Source: Flavobacterium hiemivividum (GTDB lineage Bacteria; Bacteroidota; Bacteroidia; Flavobacteriales; Flavobacteriaceae). From it: a DNA stretch of 64,000 bases. Every line of letters starts with the position of its first letter. Position 1 is the stretch's first letter. Positions 27,094 to 36,059 of this stretch are shown piece by piece. A program made the translations under genes and the position numbers. The DNA is taken from NCBI RefSeq assembly GCF_004349145.1, contig NZ_SMFO01000007.1, positions 62,001-126,000 on the forward strand, read 5' to 3'. The notes under the pieces were generated by a model. It was not told where the DNA came from and did not search any database. It saw nothing but the letters and a program-made list of their open reading frames with translations.

Positions 27094-28195
27094 TTATTCT
27101 TCCTCGTCCCTTTGTCCCATCATCATTAGATAGGCCTTCAAGAATTCGTCGATTTCACCATTCATCACACCGTCGACGTTGCTGGTTTCATAACCGGTAC
27201 GCACGTCTTTTACTAATTTATAGGGCTGCATCACATAATTGCGAATTTGTGAGCCCCATTCTATTTTCATTTTTCCAGCTTCAATGTCAGCGCGCTGCGC
27301 TAATTGTTTCTTTAGTTCGATTTCGTACAACTGTGAACGAAGCATTTGCATCGCACGTTGTCTGTTGTCTTGCTGTGAACGAGTTTCTGAACATTGAATT
27401 TGAATGCCTGTAGGTTTGTGAAAAAGTTGCACTTTAGTCTCTACTTTGTTTACATTTTGACCACCGGCACCACTAGATCGAGAAGTCGTAATTTCAATAT
27501 CGGCGGGATTGATATCAATCTCGATACTGTCATCTACAAGCGGATATACATATACAGACGCAAATGAAGTGTGCCTTTTCGCATTACTGTCAAATGGAGA
27601 AATACGCACTAAGCGGTGAACTCCATTCTCTCCTTTTAAATATCCAAAGGAATAATCACCTTCAAATTCAAGTGTAACGGTTTTTATACCAGCGGCATCT
27701 CCTTTTTGGAAATTCAGCTCTTTTATTTTGTAGCCGTATTTTTCGCCCCACATCATGTACATGCGCATAAGCATTTCGGCCCAGTCGCAACTTTCAGTAC
27801 CTCCAGCGCCTGCAGTAATCTGAACAACAGCACTTAGTGAATCGCCTTCGTCAGAAAGCATATTCTTGAATTCTATGGCTTCGATATGATTGGCTATGAG
27901 TGCATATTGCTCATCTAATTCTTCTGTAGTGAGTTCTCCCTCTCTATAAAATTCATAGGCTAACTGTAATTCATCAGTCATTTCGACTGCTTTATCGTAG
28001 TCTTCAATCCATTTTTTCTTATTTCGAAGATTTCTTACAATTAGTTCGGCTTCTTTTGCGTTATTCCAGAAATCTGGAGCAAAAGTCTTTTCTTCTTCGT
28101 TAGAAATTTCAATTAGTTTGGCATCAACGTCAAAGATACCTCCTCAACGCACCAAGGCGCTCTACAATACCTTTAATTTGTTCGGTAGTTGTCAT
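27094..28195 (-). CDS. prfB: Peptide chain release factor 2, with programmed +1 frameshift
   Basis: 366 residues after one +1 shift. Frame 0 starts at ATG 28195 ([21 protein letters not shown]) and meets an in-frame UGA at 28132-28130. After slipping one base at CUU-U, the protein goes on as [15 protein letters not shown] and is then continuous to the stop at 27094. The anticodon-like tripeptide is read in '[11 protein letters not shown]' as SPF-type class context upstream; the GGQ that triggers peptidyl-tRNA hydrolysis is in '[14 protein letters not shown]'. The length matches E. coli RF2. It terminates at UGA and UAA. Low RF2 slows decoding of the UGA and favours the shift, giving autoregulation. 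It is divergent from ltaE. Confidence 0.96.
28130..28144 (-). promoter_or_regulatory. prfB +1 programmed frameshift site
   Basis: On the minus strand AGGAGG-TAT-CTT-TGA-C: a Shine-Dalgarno-like AGGAGG (28144-28139), three-base spacer, slippery CTT codon 21 and TGA codon 22. This is the same spacing as the E. coli prfB site AGGGGGTATCTTTGAC. Confidence 0.95.
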
Positions 28196-28211
28196 AAATT
28201 ATGTAATTTTG
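28177..28211 (+). promoter_or_regulatory. Candidate promoter of ltaE
   Basis: TTTG (28177-28180) and TAATTTTG (28204-28211) with 23 bases between. The -33 box lies inside the first codons of the divergent prfB. The ltaE ATG is 74 bases downstream. Confidence 0.5.
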
Positions 28212-28285
28212 TGCGACAAAAATAAGAAAATTTTTTACTTGGGGAGAAGTCATGGCTTTTCCTTTCGAAAATATAAAATAAATCA

Positions 28286-29305
28286 ATGGAAATAAATTTA
28301 ATTAGCGATACAATTACTAAGCCTTCAATTGAAATGTTGCAGTATATGTTCAATGCCGAAGTAGGTGATGATGTGTACAAACAAGATCCAACAGTAATAG
28401 AATTAGAAGATACTATAGCACAAATCTTTGGGATGGAAGCAGGGCTGTTTTTCCCGTCGGGAACAATGGCTAATCAAACGGCTTTAAAACTTCATACAAA
28501 TCCAGGAGAGCAAATTATTGCCGATAAATATGCACATGTTTACCTGTATGAAGGTGGCGGTGCTTCATTTAATAGTGGTGTTTCTTTTGCATTATTGGAT
28601 GGTGATCGCGGAATGATTACTGCCGAGCAAGTAGCTGGCGCCATAAATGATCCCGAATTTTACCACAGTCCGTTAACGAGTTTAGTTTGTGTGGAAAACA
28701 CGACTAACAAAGGCGGTGGTGCTTGTTATGAGTTGGACGAATTAAAAAAGATAAAAGAAGTATGTGTTGCTAATAATTTGAAGTTCCATCTTGATGGTGC
28801 CCGAATTTGGAATGCCTTAATTGCCAAAAAGCAAGATCCGAAAGCCTTTGGACGTTTGTTTGACACTATTTCGGTTTGTTTATCCAAAGGAATGGGTGCG
28901 CCAATAGGTTCTGTATTATTAGGAGATAAAGCGACAATCCATCGTGCGTTGCGCATTCGAAAAATATTAGGAGGCGGAATGCGTCAAGTGGGGTATTTGG
29001 CGGCAGCCGGATTATATGCTTTGGACAATAATATCAGTCGCCTTGCAGAAGATCATAGAAGAGCAAAGGAATTGGCTTCGGTATTAAGCACTAGAGATTG
29101 GGTTGCCAGAGTGGAGCCAGTTGAAACAAACATCTTGATTTTTACTTTGAAAAGTAATTATAGTGAGAAGAATTTTATCGAAAAGCTAAAACAGAAAAAT
29201 ATATCCATTAGCTCAATGGGGCAGGGGAAATTGAGAATGGTAACACATCTAGATTATAGAGAAGTGATGCATACTTACGTTTTAGAAACCTTGGCTAGGC
29301 TGTAA
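28286..29305 (+). CDS. ltaE: Threonine aldolase (low-specificity type)
   Basis: 339 residues. A PLP fold-type I lyase cleaving L-(allo)-threonine to glycine and acetaldehyde. 'MEINLISDTITKPSIEMLQYMFNAEVGDDVYKQDPTVIELE' is the classic start, 'FFPSGTMANQTALK' and 'ADKYAHVYLYEGGG' bind substrate and PLP, 'LDGARIWNA' carries the PLP-binding Asp, and K201 in 'CLSKGMGAPIGS' is the PLP lysine. It makes glycine, which GlyA in this window also uses. It converges on the YbaB gene, with an inverted repeat between them. Confidence 0.95.
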   Translation: MEINLISDTITKPSIEMLQYMFNAEVGDDVYKQDPTVIELEDTIAQIFGMEAGLFFPSGTMANQTALKLHTNPGEQIIADKYAHVYLYEGGGASFNSGVSFALLDGDRGMITAEQVAGAINDPEFYHSPLTSLVCVENTTNKGGGACYELDELKKIKEVCVANNLKFHLDGARIWNALIAKKQDPKAFGRLFDTISVCLSKGMGAPIGSVLLGDKATIHRALRIRKILGGGMRQVGYLAAAGLYALDNNISRLAEDHRRAKELASVLSTRDWVARVEPVETNILIFTLKSNYSEKNFIEKLKQKNISISSMGQGKLRMVTHLDYREVMHTYVLETLARL

Positions 29306-29360
29306 ATTATGAGTTATGAATTATGAGTTACTATGTTGACTCATAATTCATACTTCATAA
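29306..29360. terminator. Inverted repeat between ltaE and ybaB (probable bidirectional terminator)
   Basis: TTATGAATTATGAGTTA pairs imperfectly with TGACTCATAATTCATA. AT-rich direct copies of ATTATGAGTTATGA precede it. This ATAATTCATAA type of spacer palindrome is common between converging genes in such genomes. Confidence 0.55.
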
Positions 29361-29370
29361 AGTGTTTGTT

Positions 29371-29691
29371 TTACTTAAACAAGTTGTCCATGCCTGGAAT
29401 CATTGGCATATCCATTTTTGCAACAGCATCAAGTTCAGCTTCATTTACCTTAGTTGCTTTCTCGATTGCTTTATTCATTACTAAAATCATATAGTCTTCT
29501 AGTTGCTCTTTGTCTTCTAATAATTCATCGGCAATAGTTACTGATTTTATCTTTCTGTTAGCAGTTATTGTAACTTTCAATAAACCGTCTGTACTTTGCT
29601 CATCAACAAGAACTGTATCCAGGCGTTTTTTAGTGTCTTCCATTTTTTGTTGGGTTTCTTTAAGTTTACCCATCATTCCCATTAAATCCAT
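29371..29691 (-). CDS. ybaB: YbaB/EbfC nucleoid-associated protein
   Basis: 106 residues. N-terminal coiled helix '[30 protein letters not shown]', a beta-sheet core ('[23 protein letters not shown]') and the C-terminal dimer helix. Small dimeric DNA-binding protein often next to recR and dnaX, neither of which is here. The C-terminus '[13 protein letters not shown]' is Met-rich, as in Bacteroidota members. Confidence 0.92.
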   Translation of the reverse strand: MDLMGMMGKLKETQQKMEDTKKRLDTVLVDEQSTDGLLKVTITANRKIKSVTIADELLEDKEQLEDYMILVMNKAIEKATKVNEAELDAVAKMDMPMIPGMDNLFK

Positions 29692-29793
29692 TTTTTATAA
29701 TTTAAAAATTATTGAAATACGAAATTACGAATTTTGAATGAATAAGGATGTTAAATTAGATGAAAAACGGATGCGTTATAGATCGGCTTTGTT

Positions 29794-29801
29794 TATTTTT
29801 G
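29794..29801 (+). promoter_or_regulatory. Candidate -7 box of the oligopeptidase gene
   Basis: TATTTTTG matches TAnnTTTG and lies 30 bases before ATG 29832. A -33 partner is weak. Its position argues against the upstream in-frame start at 29760. Confidence 0.4.
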
Positions 29802-29831
29802 CAGCTGCTTTATAAATATGAAACTCAAATA

Positions 29832-31892
29832 ATGACAGAAAACATACAGCCACCAGTTGCTAAAATTATACCTACACTATTAGAAAAATTTGACGACGTA
29901 AGAGTTGATAATTATTTTTGGCTAAAGGACCGCGAAAACCCTGAAGTTATTGACTATCTAAATAAAGAAAACGAATACTATCAAAAAATGACGGCTCATA
30001 CTCAGGAGTTTCAAAAGGATTTATTTGAGGAAATGAAAGCTAGAATCAAGGAAGATGACGAGTCGGTTCCTTACCTGTATAATGGTTACTACTATATCAC
30101 CCGTTTTGAAACAGGTAAAGATTATCCTATTTATTCTCGAAAAAAGGAAAGCCTTTCGGCAAAAGAAGAAATCATGCTGGATTGCAATGAACTAGCAAAA
30201 GGCAAAAAATATTTCAAATTGAGTGGATTGAGCATCAGTAATGACAATCAATTAGCAACTTATGCCATAGATTTAGTGGGAAGAAGAATTTATACTTTAG
30301 AAATAAAAAATCTCACAACGGGCGAAATCTTAAGTGACAGAATAGAAAATACTACTGGAAATTCGACTTGGGCAAACGACAATAAAACGATTTTCTATAC
30401 TACTCAGGATGCAAATACTTTACGTTCGGATACTGTTCGAAAGCATAAATTAGGAACAGATTCTGCAGTAGATGAAATAGTTTATTTCGAAAAAGATGAC
30501 ACTTTTGATGTAGCTGTTGGAAAAGAGAAATCAAAAAAATACATTTTGATTAGTTCATCAAGCACGCTAACAACCGAATTCAGAACTTTATTAGCAGACA
30601 ATCCGAAGGGGAAATTTAAAGTTTTCCAAAAAAGAAAAAGAGGATTGGAATATAGTATTTCTCATTTTGGAGATCATTTTTATGTCCTTACTAATAAGGA
30701 CAAGGCAACTAATTTCAAATTAATGAAAACGCCTGAGTCTAAGACTTCGTTGGATAATTGGGAAGATGTTATTGAACATAGAGAAGAGGTTCTACTTGAG
30801 GACATTGATATTTTCAAGGACTTTTTGGTAGTAACAGAGCGTAGTAATGGTTTAACTCAAATAAGAATCATGCCTTGGGATGGAGCAGAAGAGTACTATT
30901 TGCCTTTTGAAAGCGAAACTTATACTGCTCATGCGACGGCAAACGTTGATTTTGAAACTGATATTTTAAGATATGCATTTCAATCTATGGCGACACCGGC
31001 TTCGATTATTGATTTCAATATGAAGACCAAAGAAAAGGAAGTCAAGAAAGAACAAGAGGTATTAGGCGGGAACTTCGATAAGGATAATTATATTGAAGAA
31101 CGTGTTTGGGCAACGGCTAAAGATGGAACTCAAATTCCTATTTCTATGGTTTATAGAAAAGGATTGAAAAAAGATGGTAAAAATCCATTGCTTCTTTATG
31201 CATACGGTTCTTACGGACATTCTATGGATGCTTATTTTTCATCTACAAGATTATCCTTACTAGATAGAGGCTTTGTTTATGCTATAGCGCACATTCGCGG
31301 CGGAGAAGATTTAGGAAGACAATGGTATGAAGGCGGGAAATTATTAAAAAAGAAAAATACTTTTAAGGATTTTATAGATTGTTCGAAGTTTGTAATAGAG
31401 CAAAAATATACTTCTCGTAAACATTTATATGCTGAAGGTGGTTCTGCCGGCGGATTACTGATGGGAGTTATTTTAAACATGGCGCCAAAACTATACAATG
31501 GTGTAATCGCTCAAGTCCCTTTTGTAGATGTTACTACTACAATGCTAGATGAAACAATTCCGCTTACAACGGGGGAATATGATGAATGGGGAAATCCAAA
31601 CGTTAAAAGGTATTATAAGTACATGAAGTCCTATTCTCCTTATGATAATGTAAAAGCCCAAGCTTATCCTAATATGTATATTTCAACGGGATTACATGAT
31701 TCACAAGTGCAATATTGGGAGCCCGCAAAGTGGGTTGCTAAGCTGAGAACATTAAAAACTAACAGCAATCTTTTGTTTTTAGATACGAACATGGACGCAG
31801 GTCACGGTGGAGCGTCGGGAAGGTTTGAAGCCATTAGAGAATTAGCGAAGGAATTTAGTTTTTTGTTAGATTTAGAGAAAATTAAAAAGTAA
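29832..31892 (+). CDS. ptrB: Prolyl oligopeptidase family, oligopeptidase B-like
   Basis: 686 residues. N-terminal beta-propeller (about 60-400) that limits access, then the alpha/beta-hydrolase catalytic domain. Ser538 sits in 'YAEGGSAGGLLMGVIL' and His658 in 'DAGHGGASGRFE'; the Asp lies before it in 'GLHDSQVQYWEPAKW'. 'DERVWATAKDGTQIPISMVYRKG' is the S9A linker. 'NYFWLKDRENPEVIDYLNKENEY' matches oligopeptidase B, which cuts small peptides after Arg/Lys. No signal peptide, so it should be cytoplasmic. Start MTENIQPPVAKIIPT is chosen because the extra 24 upstream codons overlap the -7 box. Confidence 0.9.
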   Translation: MTENIQPPVAKIIPTLLEKFDDVRVDNYFWLKDRENPEVIDYLNKENEYYQKMTAHTQEFQKDLFEEMKARIKEDDESVPYLYNGYYYITRFETGKDYPIYSRKKESLSAKEEIMLDCNELAKGKKYFKLSGLSISNDNQLATYAIDLVGRRIYTLEIKNLTTGEILSDRIENTTGNSTWANDNKTIFYTTQDANTLRSDTVRKHKLGTDSAVDEIVYFEKDDTFDVAVGKEKSKKYILISSSSTLTTEFRTLLADNPKGKFKVFQKRKRGLEYSISHFGDHFYVLTNKDKATNFKLMKTPESKTSLDNWEDVIEHREEVLLEDIDIFKDFLVVTERSNGLTQIRIMPWDGAEEYYLPFESETYTAHATANVDFETDILRYAFQSMATPASIIDFNMKTKEKEVKKEQEVLGGNFDKDNYIEERVWATAKDGTQIPISMVYRKGLKKDGKNPLLLYAYGSYGHSMDAYFSSTRLSLLDRGFVYAIAHIRGGEDLGRQWYEGGKLLKKKNTFKDFIDCSKFVIEQKYTSRKHLYAEGGSAGGLLMGVILNMAPKLYNGVIAQVPFVDVTTTMLDETIPLTTGEYDEWGNPNVKRYYKYMKSYSPYDNVKAQAYPNMYISTGLHDSQVQYWEPAKWVAKLRTLKTNSNLLFLDTNMDAGHGGASGRFEAIRELAKEFSFLLDLEKIKK

Positions 31893-31962
31893 TTCAAAAA
31901 AATTTGTTAAATTTGCCACGTTATGAGGTCTAATAAAATTCACCTCGACTAACTATTTTTTT

Positions 31963-33003
31963 ATGAAAGAAGAAATACAAGCTTACAATAGTGTTTTAGA
32001 TTTAATTGGTAATACACCTCTTATTAAACTAAATAAAGTCACAGAAAAGTTAGAAGGTAATTTCTATGCCAAAGTAGAAGCTTTTAATCCAGGCCATTCC
32101 TCGAAAGACAGAATCGCATTATATATCATTGAAGAAGCAGAAAGAAAAGGAATATTATCTCCAGGAGATACCATCATTGAAACGACATCTGGTAACACGG
32201 GTTTTAGTATTGCAATGGTTAGTATCATCAAGGGGTATAACTGTATTCTTGCTGTAAGTTCAAAATCATCCAAAGATAAAATTGATATGCTACGCAGTTT
32301 AGGCGCTAAAGTCTATGTTTGCCCAGCACATGTTTCTGCAGATGATGAGCGCTCTTATTACAATGTTGCCAAAAGACTGCACGAAGAAACTAAAGGATCT
32401 GTTTATATCAACCAATATTTCAATCAGTTGAATATTGATGCGCATTATAACTCTACAGGACCAGAAATTTGGAAACAAACTAATGGTAAAATCACCCATC
32501 TTGTTGCTTGTAGTGGTACAGGAGGAACGATTTCAGGAACTGCAAAGTTTTTAAAAGAACAAAATCCTAACATTAAAGTTCTTGCAGTTGATGCTTTTGG
32601 ATCGGTGTTGAAGAAATACCATGAAACAAAAGAATTTGATAATGATGAAATTTATCCATACAGAATTGAAGGTTTAGGGAAAAATTTAATTCCTTCAGCT
32701 ACAGATTTTGATACTATCGATAAGTTTGTAAAAGTTACTGATGAAGAAAGCGCACACTGTGCAAGAGAGATTACCAGAACAGAAGGTTTATTTGTAGGTT
32801 ATACTTCGGGTGCAGTTTTGCAAGCGATTAGGCAATATGCTGAAGAAGGTGAATTTGACGAAAACAGTAATGTAATCGCAATTTTCCCAGATCATGGTTC
32901 TCGTTACATGAGTAAAGTTTACAGTGATGATTGGATGAACGAACAAGGCTTTTTTGATAGCGTTAATCAAGAAGAGGTTCAGAAAATTGAACTTATAAAA
33001 TAG
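31963..33003 (+). CDS. PLP-dependent cysteine synthase / cystathionine beta-synthase-like enzyme
   Basis: 346 residues, fold-type II. '[16 protein letters not shown]' start, PLP lysine K48 in '[11 protein letters not shown]', the '[13 protein letters not shown]' substrate loop and the phosphate cup '[16 protein letters not shown]' are intact. The C-terminus '[25 protein letters not shown]' is closer to cystathionine beta-synthase than to CysK. The regulatory CBS pair is absent, as in many bacterial forms. It either condenses serine with homocysteine or makes cysteine from O-acetylserine or serine. The methionine gamma-lyase-like gene 1.6 kb downstream fits a Cys/Met theme. A terminator follows. 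Confidence 0.85.
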   Translation: MKEEIQAYNSVLDLIGNTPLIKLNKVTEKLEGNFYAKVEAFNPGHSSKDRIALYIIEEAERKGILSPGDTIIETTSGNTGFSIAMVSIIKGYNCILAVSSKSSKDKIDMLRSLGAKVYVCPAHVSADDERSYYNVAKRLHEETKGSVYINQYFNQLNIDAHYNSTGPEIWKQTNGKITHLVACSGTGGTISGTAKFLKEQNPNIKVLAVDAFGSVLKKYHETKEFDNDEIYPYRIEGLGKNLIPSATDFDTIDKFVKVTDEESAHCAREITRTEGLFVGYTSGAVLQAIRQYAEEGEFDENSNVIAIFPDHGSRYMSKVYSDDWMNEQGFFDSVNQEEVQKIELIK

Positions 33004-33026
33004 AAAATTACAATGTTTAAATAGAG

Positions 33027-33056
33027 AAACTCCAGAGAAATCTGGAGTTTTTTGTT
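33027..33056 (+). terminator. Terminator with GAAA loop (copy 1)
   Basis: AAACTCCAGA-GAAA-TCTGGAGTTT, then a T-run. The same stem and loop recur exactly at 34389-34412. Confidence 0.88.
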
Positions 33057-33194
33057 TTAGTCGCTTAGCGCTATGTTTCATTGATATTTTAATAAAATAC
33101 TTTAGGATAATTATAAGATTTTTAAATTAGTAAACCTATAGATTTGTAGGCTGGCGCATTGCCGAAATCTATTAATAATTGTATTAATTCTACT

Positions 33195-34361
33195 ATGAAA
33201 AAAAACACATTTTTATTCTCTTTATTCTTTTTAATGCTGCTGTCTCAAACCTCTTTTGGGAAAGATAAAGAAACAAACTTATTAATTTTACTTCATTCAC
33301 AAAATGGATCGACGCTTAAATTAGCTCAGGGAATAGCACAAGGAATACTTTTATACCCCAATACTAAAGTAGTGATAAAGAGAGTGCCCTCATTAGATAC
33401 TAAAGTGGTTTTAAGTTCGGATGTACAAAAACTTCCAATTGCGACAATTGAAGAGCTAGCCATTTACGATGGTATCGCTTTTGGAAGTCCTGTACATTTT
33501 GGTAACATAAGTGCTGATATGGCTGCTTTTTTTGCTAGAAGTATTCCTCTTTGGACTACTAGAGCTTTAGAAGGGAAGCCTGCAACAGTGTTTATGTCTT
33601 CGGGTTCAGGTTCAGGAAATGAGGTTGCTATACAATCTTTTTGGAGTACAGTGGCTTTACATGGTATGGTTATTATCCCTACTGGTATTATGGCAAGTGA
33701 TACGTTAGATAAAACGATAGCTCAGGGAAACACTCCTTTTGGTGCTACTTCGATAACTGGAGCTACGGGACCAAGACCTTCCGAAAGTGAATTGGCTTTA
33801 GCAAAGGAACAAGGAAGAGCTTTGGCTAAAACAGCTAGTGCGTTGAAAATTTTCAATACATCTAAAATAAGTGAAAATGTTTTAAGTACGGAAAAGGAAT
33901 GGGATGTAAACCAAACGCTTGTTAAATTAGGAATTGTTATTCCAAAAGCGCCAAATCCAGTAGGAAATTATGTTCCGTATGTAATTTCAAATAATATGGT
34001 TTATATTAATCAAGTTGCTTTAAAAGACGGTAAAATTCTTTATCCTGGAAAAATAGGAACTAATGAAATTACCGAGGAACAGGCCAAAGAAGCTACAAAG
34101 CAAGCGTTCTTAAATGTAGTTTCCGTTTTAAAAGAAGCGTCTGGTGGTGACTTAAATAGAGTTAAAAGAGTGGTTCAGCTAACTGGTTATTTTAATACTT
34201 CCCCTAATTATACACAACATGCCGCAATTATGAATACTGCTTCAGATTTAGCTGTAGCTATATTTGGAGATAAAGGTAAACATGCTCGCGCAACAATTGG
34301 AGCGGTTTCATTACCTATAAATGCTTCTGTGGAAATACAGGCTGTTTTTGAAATAGAATAA
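33195..34361 (+). CDS. Exported WrbA-like flavodoxin fused to a RidA/YjgF-like domain
   Basis: 388 residues from ATG 33195. Sec signal peptide (about 1-22, MKKNTFLFSLFFLMLLSQTSFG). Residues about 27-225 are WrbA-like: FMN-phosphate loop 'LHSQNGSTLKLAQGIA', 'IAFGSPVHFGNISADMAAFFA', 'FMSSGSGSGNEVA', 'GATSITGATGPRPSESELALAKEQG'. Residues about 245-388 are RidA-like: 'VGNYVPYVISNNMVYINQVALKDGK', 'GDLNRVKRVVQLTGYFNTSPNY', and 'HARATIGAVSLPINASVEIQAVFEIE' with the conserved Arg. Domain junction is a short linker. The in-frame 12 codons upstream would hide the signal peptide. No homologous fusion is known to me. Confidence 0.85.
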   Translation: MKKNTFLFSLFFLMLLSQTSFGKDKETNLLILLHSQNGSTLKLAQGIAQGILLYPNTKVVIKRVPSLDTKVVLSSDVQKLPIATIEELAIYDGIAFGSPVHFGNISADMAAFFARSIPLWTTRALEGKPATVFMSSGSGSGNEVAIQSFWSTVALHGMVIIPTGIMASDTLDKTIAQGNTPFGATSITGATGPRPSESELALAKEQGRALAKTASALKIFNTSKISENVLSTEKEWDVNQTLVKLGIVIPKAPNPVGNYVPYVISNNMVYINQVALKDGKILYPGKIGTNEITEEQAKEATKQAFLNVVSVLKEASGGDLNRVKRVVQLTGYFNTSPNYTQHAAIMNTASDLAVAIFGDKGKHARATIGAVSLPINASVEIQAVFEIE

Positions 34362-34388
34362 TTATTTTAGACTTCTTGTTATTATAGT

Positions 34389-34420
34389 AAACTCCAGAGA
34401 AATCTGGAGTTTTTTGTTTT
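34389..34420 (+). terminator. Terminator with GAAA loop (copy 2)
   Basis: Same hairpin as at 33027-33056, with the same A-run, stem, GAAA tetraloop and T-run, now after the WrbA-RidA gene. Confidence 0.88.
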
Positions 34421-34574
34421 TGTCAAAAAGGCAACAGCTTTTAAAATTTCAGTTTTTCATCCAAAAAATTTCGAAAAAGCGATCTTTCAAAAAACAAAAA
34501 AATCTGCTTAAAATGGCTTTTAAGCAGATTTGGAAAAGAAATAAACAAATTAAAAAATACTTGTTAGTATTGGG

Positions 34575-35774
34575 TTATAGAATATCCAATTCTTGCATAC
34601 AAGCTTTCATCATTTCGTATGTTCTTGCAATGTCATTGTCTAGACCAATTGAAAAACGGATCAGACCTTCAGTTAGCCCCATTTCAGCTTGTTCTTCTAA
34701 GGGAATTTCGCTTGAAGTTGAAGTTCCGGGAGCACTAAACAACGTTTTGTAGAAGCCTAAACTTACAGCTAGATATCCTAAGTTACGTGATTGCATTAGT
34801 TCCATTAAAGCATTGGCTTTCGCCAAGGTACCTACGTCTAAAGTCAGCATACCACCAAAACCGTATTCTGGATTGATCATTGAGGCATATAAGTCATGAC
34901 TCGGATGACTTTTTAAGCCAGGATATACCGTTTTTATTCCGTCTTTTTCAAAATGTTCAGCTAGGTACGCAGCATTATGACTGTGTTGTTTGATTCTCAG
35001 GTGAAGTGTACGAAGGTTTTTCATAACACTTGCTGAGCGCATGCTATCCATTGTTGGGCCTAGTAACATACTAGCGCCACTGTTTACGTCTTTTAGTTGA
35101 TTAATAAAGTCTTGTGAAGCACAAGTAACACCTCCTACAGTATCACTGCTTCCGTTGATGTATTTTGTCAAACTGTGAATTACGATATCAGCTCCTAATT
35201 TAACCGGAGAAACAGATAGCGGCGAGAAAGTATTATCTACAACCAATTTCAAATTGTGTTTTTTAGCAATTTTTGATAAACCGGCGATGTCAGCAACTTC
35301 CAATAACGGATTACTTACTGTTTCGCAATACAATACTTTCGTATCTGCAGTAATCGCTGCTTCAACGGCTTCAAGTTTTGTAATATCTACAAATGTAGTT
35401 GTGATTCCGAGTCTTGGTGCAAAGTTTTTAAGAAACGCATAAGTTCCTCCATAAATCGTTCTGCTAGAAACAATGTGGTCTCCAGATCCGCACAACTGCA
35501 AAAAAGTAGGTGTAATAGCTCCCATTCCAGAAGCAGATACGTTTGCTGTTTCAGTGCCTTCCATTGCAGCTAGTGCTTTGTCGAGGTATAAATTGCTAGG
35601 AGAGGAATGACGGGAATATAGATAACAGCCTTCCATGTTTCCTTCGAAAGTATCAAACATTGTTTTTGCCGAAAGGAAGGTGTAAGTCGAAGAATCAGAA
35701 ATCGATGGGTTTACACCACCGAATTCGCCAAAATACTGTAAGTCTTGAATGTTGTCTGCGGGATTGAATTTCAT
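34575..35774 (-). CDS. Cys/Met metabolism PLP enzyme, methionine gamma-lyase-like
   Basis: 399 residues, fold-type I trans-sulfuration family. 'EGNMEGCYLYSRHSSPSNLYLDKALAAMEGTETANVSASGM' holds the YSRxxxP motif, 'DNTFSPL' is near the PLP-Asp, and the PLP lysine is K204 in 'SLTKYINGSSDTVGG'. Such enzymes are methionine gamma-lyases, cystathionine gamma-synthases or O-acylhomoserine sulfhydrylases. The divergent Lrp/AsnC regulator recalls the mdeA-mdeR pair of Pseudomonas, in which an Lrp-type regulator activates methionine gamma-lyase, so lyase is the favoured guess. It converges on the WrbA-RidA gene. Confidence 0.83.
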   Translation of the reverse strand: MKFNPADNIQDLQYFGEFGGVNPSISDSSTYTFLSAKTMFDTFEGNMEGCYLYSRHSSPSNLYLDKALAAMEGTETANVSASGMGAITPTFLQLCGSGDHIVSSRTIYGGTYAFLKNFAPRLGITTTFVDITKLEAVEAAITADTKVLYCETVSNPLLEVADIAGLSKIAKKHNLKLVVDNTFSPLSVSPVKLGADIVIHSLTKYINGSSDTVGGVTCASQDFINQLKDVNSGASMLLGPTMDSMRSASVMKNLRTLHLRIKQHSHNAAYLAEHFEKDGIKTVYPGLKSHPSHDLYASMINPEYGFGGMLTLDVGTLAKANALMELMQSRNLGYLAVSLGFYKTLFSAPGTSTSSEIPLEEQAEMGLTEGLIRFSIGLDNDIARTYEMMKACMQELDIL

Positions 35775-36059
35775 ATTGGTTATTTTTTAATTAGTTATTG
35801 TACTTTGTTGATAGTCAAAAAAATAGGCATTGTCCCTAACGGATTGATTATGGTGAAGAAAGAGGTGAGGCACAACAAGCCAAAAGTGATTAAGTCATCC
35901 ATTAAAACAGTACTATTTATAATGTAAAGTACGTTTTTATAGTTTTTATATTCAATAATAAGGTTTAAAGTCAGTTTTTAAAACGGTAAATATTAAATTA
36001 TGTAGATTTTATTTCTATTTTTATCGAAAAATTTACGCTTTCGCCAAAAAAACTACAAT

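Noticed and set aside
27982..28195. prfB as a pseudogene or sequencing error
   Set aside because: The stop is the programmed UGA, with AGGAGG and CTT in the exact spacing of the known site.
34414..34752. A 112-codon plus-strand frame before the methionine gamma-lyase-like gene
   Set aside because: It starts inside a terminator, overlaps the enzyme gene antisense and is Lys/Phe-biased without motif.
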